A stretch of 10,156 nucleotides of DNA from NCBI GenBank assembly GCA_964531285.1, contig CAZHDI010000113.1, positions 1-10,156 of the forward strand, read 5' to 3'. This document shows, one piece after another, positions 7,581 through 10,156 of the stretch (position 1 is the first letter of the stretch; each line of letters opens with the position of its first letter). The notes beneath the pieces are model-generated. The model made no database searches. It was not told the origin of the DNA and worked only from the letters and a program-made list of their open reading frames with translations. This DNA comes from CAZHDI01 sp964531285. GTDB lineage: Bacteria; Pseudomonadota; Alphaproteobacteria; JAJFIK01. Made by a program: the position numbers and the translations under genes.

Positions 7581-7695
7581 GCGTCATTCCCGTGAACCGG
7601 CGGGATCCAGCGCTGCGCAGCGTTGGCGCCAAAAGGACAATCGGAAGCGTCGCCCCTGGATGCCGGATCGGCGCCGCGCTTGTCCGGCATGACGC
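7581..7695. repeat. Palindromic intergenic repeat element (REP/MITE-like)
   Basis: A 115-bp structured element lies between the two convergent genes. The ends are 7-bp perfect inverted repeats, GCGTCAT (7581-7587) and ATGACGC (7689-7695). Within it are three hairpins: TCCCG (7588-7592)/CGGGA (7601-7605), the perfect palindrome CGCTGCGCAGCG (7611-7622), and TGCCGGA (7661-7667)/TCCGGCA (7683-7689). GGATCCAG (7603-7610) and CTGGAT (7657-7662) also face each other. The layout (GTCAT-hairpin-ATCCAG ... CTGGAT-hairpin-ATGAC) resembles the dispersed intergenic palindromes common in alphaproteobacterial genomes. Only one copy is in the window, so dispersal is inferred. It has no coding capacity. Confidence 0.65.
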
Positions 7696-7737
7696 AGGTC
7701 GAGGGCGTCACCTCTCCAAGGCCCATGAGGCCATCCG

Positions 7738-8433
7738 CTAAGCCACGATCATCGACGCCATCGCCCGGGCCGCCTGATTGGGCAGTACGATGGTCCCGCC
7801 GAGCCCGGCGCTGATCGCGAGACGGGCCGCTTCCGTCCGGTTACGGACATTGAGCGCGCGCAGGATGGCATTCACATGCAGTTTCACGGTCGCCAGCGCG
7901 ATGCCGAGATCCGCCGCGATTTCCTGGTTCGACCGGCCATGGGCGACCAGCCGCAGCACATCCTGCTGACGCGGCGTGAGCTGACGCACCGCAATCGCCA
8001 CATCGTCCGGGGACGCTGCACCCATAATCACGCCGTGTGCGGCATGGGGCGCGCCGATGGGCAGGTTCGCCGCGCGCAGGATCGCTTCGATGGCGCTCAC
8101 CATGGCTTCGGCGCTCGATGTCCGGCACAGCACGCCGGCAATGCCCCGATAGCGGTCTTCCGTGGCCATCGCATCCGTGCGGTTGGCGGTGAGCAGGACC
8201 ACCGGCCGATTCCCGGCTGCATCCAGCAAAGCGGCGAGGGCGCCTGTGGGGGCCAGAACCGGGGCATCCAGCGCGGCAATGATCAGGTCGGCGCCGGCAT
8301 CGCCGATCAAACGGGAGAGCGCATCGGGCAGGCTTTCGGCCACATGAACGCGCTTGGCCTTGAACCGTATGCTGAGCAGGCGCGCAAGGGCATCGTCGAA
8401 CAGCGGCTGATTGTCGAGGATCGTGATATTCAT
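7738..8433 (-). CDS. LuxR/NarL-type transcription regulator with degenerate receiver domain
   Basis: 231-residue DNA-binding regulator. The C-terminal LuxR (GerE-type) helix-turn-helix covers about 150-208 and reads LTPRQQDVLRLVAHGRSNQEI, then ATVKLHVNAILRAL; it is well conserved. The N-terminal region (1-121) follows the receiver fold (opening ITILDNQPLF, LLT at 80-82, GVLCR at 100-104). Key phosphorylation residues are changed: the acidic pair is D7-N8, the usual phospho-Asp aligns with A54 in DLIIAALDAP (a D lies two residues later at 56), and the conserved Lys aligns with R104; T82 is kept. It may act without phosphorylation or respond to another input. The start is ATG 8433, with GGGAG 10 nt upstream and the receiver fold beginning at once. 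The longer start at 8517 would overlap an FNR-like box. It is divergent from the MarC-family gene and has no cognate kinase next to it. Confidence 0.88.
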   Translation of the reverse strand: MNITILDNQPLFDDALARLLSIRFKAKRVHVAESLPDALSRLIGDAGADLIIAALDAPVLAPTGALAALLDAAGNRPVVLLTANRTDAMATEDRYRGIAGVLCRTSSAEAMVSAIEAILRAANLPIGAPHAAHGVIMGAASPDDVAIAVRQLTPRQQDVLRLVAHGRSNQEIAADLGIALATVKLHVNAILRALNVRNRTEAARLAISAGLGGTIVLPNQAARAMASMIVA

Positions 8434-8443
8434 GGTGGTGCTT

Positions 8444-8448
8444 CTCCC
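8444..8448 (-). promoter_or_regulatory. Ribosome binding site deciding the LuxR-type gene start
   Basis: Minus-strand GGGAG lies 10 nt before the ATG at 8433. It favours this start over the upstream ATG at 8517, whose added 28 residues are arginine-rich and do not belong to the receiver fold. Confidence 0.5.
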
Positions 8449-8516
8449 GTCGCGTCGGCCCCCGCGACGGCGGGGGGCGGTATCCTGGGACGGTACGCCA
8501 GGGCGGGACGCGCGCA

Positions 8517-8530
8517 TTGACGGGGCTCAA
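8517..8530. promoter_or_regulatory. FNR/FixK-type box 1, TTGA-N6-TCAA
   Basis: TTGACGGGGCTCAA has perfect TTGA and TCAA half sites with a 6-bp spacer, the core recognised by FNR, FixK, Anr and Dnr regulators. Its centre (8523.5) is 90 bp before the LuxR-type start and 136 bp before the MarC-family start. It is the weaker of the pair, because the bases next to the core (C..C) are not symmetric. Confidence 0.5.
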
Positions 8531-8538
8531 TAGACCCA

Positions 8539-8552
8539 TTGACGTAGATCAA
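8539..8552. promoter_or_regulatory. FNR/FixK-type box 2, TTGA-N6-TCAA
   Basis: TTGACGTAGATCAA is a textbook-like FNR/FixK box (TTGAC-N4-ATCAA). Its centre (8545.5) lies exactly 22 bp from that of box 1, so the two sites face the same side of the helix. It is 108 bp before the MarC-family ATG. No clear -10 lies at the class II distance on the plus side, so the direction of control cannot be read from the sequence. Confidence 0.65.
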
Positions 8553-8649
8553 GGGCACCTGATCCCAGGATGGGGCCCGGCGCGCTGCACCATTGTCTCG
8601 GCCGCCTCGCGCCCACACAATGGCGCCGCCGGAAGGGGTCCGGCGTGTT

Positions 8650-8654
8650 AGGGG
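8650..8654 (+). promoter_or_regulatory. Ribosome binding site deciding the MarC-family start
   Basis: AGGGG lies 5 nt before the ATG at 8660. It supports this start over the in-frame upstream position at 8570, whose extra 30 residues are not hydrophobic and do not belong to the family. Confidence 0.55.
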
Positions 8655-8659
8655 CAGTC

Positions 8660-9331
8660 ATGTCAGGCTTTTCGGTCGATTTTCTCGTCACCGCTCTGGT
8701 GACGCTTTTTTTCGTCATCGATCCGCTCGGGGTCACGCCGATCTTTGCGTCGCTCACCGCTGGGCGCAGTTTTTCCGCCCGGGTCGCCATGGCGCTGCGC
8801 GGTGTGATCGTCGCGGGCATCGTCTTGAGCGTCTTCGCCTTTTTCGGTCAGGCGGTCCTGGAACAGATCGGCATTTCCATGGCCGCGTTTCGCGCGGCCG
8901 GCGGTGTTCTTCTGTTCCTGATCGGGCTGGAGATGATCTTCGAGCGCCGCACGCCGCGCCGCTCCCGGTTCGCCGAGCAATCCATGGCCGAAGCCGAGAC
9001 CGCGCACGGCCATGACCGCGATCATGGCGGGGAGGATATCTCCATCGTGCCCCTTGCGATCCCGCTTCTGGCCGGACCGGGGGCGCTGGCGTCCGTCGTG
9101 CTGCTGATGAGCCATGACGATGGCGCGCTGGGAGCCCAGGCCGCGGTGTTCCTGGCGCTGGCCATCGTGCTGGTTCTCAGCTTTCTGCTGCTGATTTTCG
9201 CGACCGTTTTGCTCGATATCGCGGGCGAGACCGTCTCGGTGATCGTGACCCGGCTCATGGGCATGCTGCTCGCCGCATTGTCGATCCAGTACATTTTCGA
9301 CGGGATCAAAACCTATTTTGGCCTCGGGTAG
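8660..9331 (+). CDS. MarC family integral membrane protein
   Basis: 223-residue inner-membrane protein of the MarC/YchE (SnatA-like) family; some members are reported to move small neutral amino acids, but most are uncharacterised. Despite the name, the family is not established as an antibiotic-resistance determinant. Family marks are the N-terminal FVIDPLGVTPIFASLT (18-33) in TM1, AAFRAAGGVLLFLIGLEMIF (75-94), and VPLAIPLLAGPGALASVVLL (130-149), followed by membrane segments to TRLMGMLLAALSIQYIFDGI. Six TM segments fit. The hydrophilic loop between TM3 and TM4 (about 95-128) is basic, then acidic and histidine-rich (HGHDRDH at 116-122). The start at 8660 has AGGGG 5 nt upstream. It is divergent from the LuxR-type gene, with two FNR-like boxes between them. 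The MarR-family gene follows on the same strand after 122 bp with its own likely promoter. Confidence 0.92.
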   Translation: MSGFSVDFLVTALVTLFFVIDPLGVTPIFASLTAGRSFSARVAMALRGVIVAGIVLSVFAFFGQAVLEQIGISMAAFRAAGGVLLFLIGLEMIFERRTPRRSRFAEQSMAEAETAHGHDRDHGGEDISIVPLAIPLLAGPGALASVVLLMSHDDGALGAQAAVFLALAIVLVLSFLLLIFATVLLDIAGETVSVIVTRLMGMLLAALSIQYIFDGIKTYFGLG

Positions 9332-9386
9332 AGACCGGCAGCGGCGCCACTGCTGCCTCTGGCCTCAAAAATGCGCTAGTCCGGTG

Positions 9387-9392
9387 TAGAAT
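9387..9392 (+). promoter_or_regulatory. Likely -10 element of the MarR-family gene
   Basis: TAGAAT matches TATAAT at five of six positions and sits in the only AT-rich patch between the MarC-family stop and the MarR-family start. No good -35 is seen 16-18 bp upstream. Transcription would begin near 9399, about 55 nt before the ATG. The longer in-frame start at 9394 would lie on top of this element. Confidence 0.35.
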
Positions 9393-9403
9393 TATGCAGC
9401 GTG

Positions 9404-9420
9404 CCGGTGCCTGGCACCGG
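9404..9420. promoter_or_regulatory. Perfect palindrome, candidate autoregulatory operator of the MarR-family gene
   Basis: CCGGTGCC (9404-9411) and GGCACCGG (9413-9420) are perfect 8-bp inverted arms around one central T. The site lies just downstream of the likely start of transcription (near 9399), where a bound dimer would block transcription. MarR-family proteins often repress themselves through palindromes of about this size. As RNA it could hardly form a hairpin with a 1-nt loop, so a DNA site is more likely. Confidence 0.45.
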
Positions 9421-9441
9421 ACCGGCAGGCGGGATACCAAC

Positions 9442-9446
9442 AAAGG
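9442..9446 (+). promoter_or_regulatory. Ribosome binding site deciding the MarR-family start
   Basis: AAAGG lies 7 nt before the ATG at 9454. The upstream ATG at 9394 has no such site and falls within the promoter region. Confidence 0.5.
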
Positions 9447-9453
9447 CCACGCA

Positions 9454-9960
9454 ATGGCGAACCAGAAGACCGACGCTGGAGGCGCGGGCGCGCCGCCCGG
9501 TTCAGACCGGCCGACAGGCGCGAAAGCCGAGATGGCGGGGTGCGTGTGCTTTTCCCTGCGCAAGGCCGCTCGGACCATAACTCAGGTCTATGACGCCGCA
9601 CTGGCCGAGTCCGGCCTGCGCATCACCCAGTTTTCCCTGCTGGCCATGTTGAACGCCCATGGCCGGCCGCGCCGGATCTCGGATCTGGCGCGCGATCTCG
9701 TCATGGACCGGACGACGCTCACCCGCAATCTGCGCCCGCTCGAACGCGAGGGCCTTTTGACCATCAGCGCCGGCGAGGACCGGCGCGAGCGTCTGGCCAC
9801 CATCACCGAGGAAGGCACGCGCCGTGTGCGCCTCGCGGCCCCGCGCTGGCGGACCGCCCAGGCCCATGTCCTCGATCTGTTCGGCGAGGAACGCTGGCTC
9901 GATATCCGGTCCGATCTCAATCGCGCGCTGGGCGCCGCCCTGACCGACGAGCGCCCCTGA
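9454..9960 (+). CDS. MarR family transcriptional regulator with CxC motif
   Basis: 168-residue winged-helix repressor or activator expected to bind DNA as a dimer. A disordered Gly/Pro/Ala-rich leader (1-28) precedes CVCFSLRKAARTITQVYDAAL (30-50), the first dimerisation helix. RITQFSLLAML (56-66) follows, then the recognition region ISDLARDLVMDRTTLTRNLRPLEREGLL (75-102) and a wing with DRRERLATITEEG (109-121). The last helices return to the dimer interface. C32 in the CF pair aligns with the reactive cysteine of OhrR-type peroxide sensors (CFxLY), and C30 sits two residues before it. This suggests, but does not prove, redox sensing. The start at 9454 has AAAGG 7 nt upstream. The gene is followed after 6 bp by the convergent stop of the edge gene. 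Its target could be itself (palindrome at 9404-9420) or the MarC-family gene upstream; this is inference. Confidence 0.9.
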   Translation: MANQKTDAGGAGAPPGSDRPTGAKAEMAGCVCFSLRKAARTITQVYDAALAESGLRITQFSLLAMLNAHGRPRRISDLARDLVMDRTTLTRNLRPLEREGLLTISAGEDRRERLATITEEGTRRVRLAAPRWRTAQAHVLDLFGEERWLDIRSDLNRALGAALTDERP

Positions 9961-9966
9961 CCCCCC

Positions 9967-10156
9967 TCACCGGGCGCACACGACGCTCACGCTGCGGATC
10001 AGTTTGTCGGCCGTCCCGCGCAGACCGATCACCGGGGCGCCGGCGCAGGTGCTGTCGGGTACAGCCCGGCCGTCACCGCTTCCAACCGCGTCGAGCGGCC
10101 GGGCTAGGTCGCGCCCGCGCGGGCTCCCGCACACGGGGACGAAGCCCGTGAGCGTG
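9967..10156 (-). CDS. C-terminal end of an unidentified, probably secreted cysteine-containing protein (5' partial)
   Basis: The minus-strand frame is open from the window edge to a TGA at 9967-9969, giving 62 full codons. The product ends in CAGAPVIGLRGTADKLIRSV followed by SVVCAR. This resembles the bacterial jacalin-like or lectin-like tail pattern C...VtGiRGr.g..vd.l.l.C, found at the end of exported proteins. Another cysteine occurs earlier, in FVPVCGSPRGRD. Three cysteines plus Gly/Ser/Asp-rich linkers fit an oxidising, extracytoplasmic location. The other frames here are also partly open because of high GC, but none reads as a recognisable protein. The stop lies 6 bp from the convergent MarR-family stop. 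The family call is tentative; the coding call is moderately sure. Confidence 0.6.
   Translation of the reverse strand, partial: TLTGFVPVCGSPRGRDLARPLDAVGSGDGRAVPDSTCAGAPVIGLRGTADKLIRSVSVVCAR

Noticed and set aside
8431..8517. Longer N-terminus for the LuxR-type protein
   Set aside because: The extra 28 residues are Arg/Pro-rich, unlike a receiver, and the start overlaps an FNR-like box. ATG 8433 has a ribosome site.
9335..9356. Possible hairpin GGCAGC/GCTGCC after the MarC-family stop
   Set aside because: Stem of only 6 bp with a 9-nt loop and no U-run, so a terminator is not supported.
1..10156. Phage genes, toxin-antitoxin pair, CRISPR array, tRNA or transposase
   Set aside because: None seen. 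All sizeable genes belong to chromosomal transport and regulatory families, and there are no regularly spaced direct repeats.

Overview
The window is GC-rich bacterial DNA, over 60% GC by eye. Codon use, gene families and two FNR/FixK-type operator boxes point to an alphaproteobacterium; I cannot name the genus. Ten protein genes are supported. Two are cut by the window edges: the ATPase gene at the left and a gene at the right that is seen only as a 63-codon C-terminal end on the minus strand.

Left half (1-5808), oligopeptide/dipeptide-type ABC import and neighbours. A fused double-ATPase subunit (1-1428, plus) runs into the window and ends convergently, with a 16-bp overlap, on a glutathione S-transferase family gene (1413-2036, minus). 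Next on the minus strand are a membrane-bound hybrid histidine kinase (2110-3939) and two permease genes of the OppC/DppC type (4001-4888) and OppB/DppB type (4885-5808), joined by an ATGA overlap. Transcription on this strand probably runs OppB-type, OppC-type, kinase, GST. The ATPase and permeases could form one importer, but they lie on opposite strands and no solute-binding protein gene is visible.

Middle (5809-7737). A 324-bp divergent control region carries CRP/FNR-like inverted repeats and a good promoter. It is followed by a sodium-dependent neurotransmitter-symporter-family transporter (6133-7512, plus), a strong intrinsic terminator and a compact palindromic intergenic repeat.

Right half (7738-10156). 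A LuxR-type regulator with a degenerate receiver domain (minus) diverges from a MarC-family membrane protein (plus). The gap between them holds two TTGA-N6-TCAA boxes exactly 22 bp apart, centre to centre, which suggests control by an oxygen/redox-responsive FNR/FixK-family protein. A MarR-family regulator with a CxC motif at the OhrR sensor-cysteine position follows; a perfect palindrome lies just downstream of its likely promoter. The minus-strand gene at the edge looks like the tail of a secreted, cysteine-containing repeat protein.

Most of the content is ordinary transport and regulation. The distinctive points are the tandem FNR-like boxes, the receiver lacking its phospho-acceptor aspartate, the CxC MarR with its operator candidate, and the edge gene. 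I see no phage, CRISPR, tRNA, rRNA or transposase.
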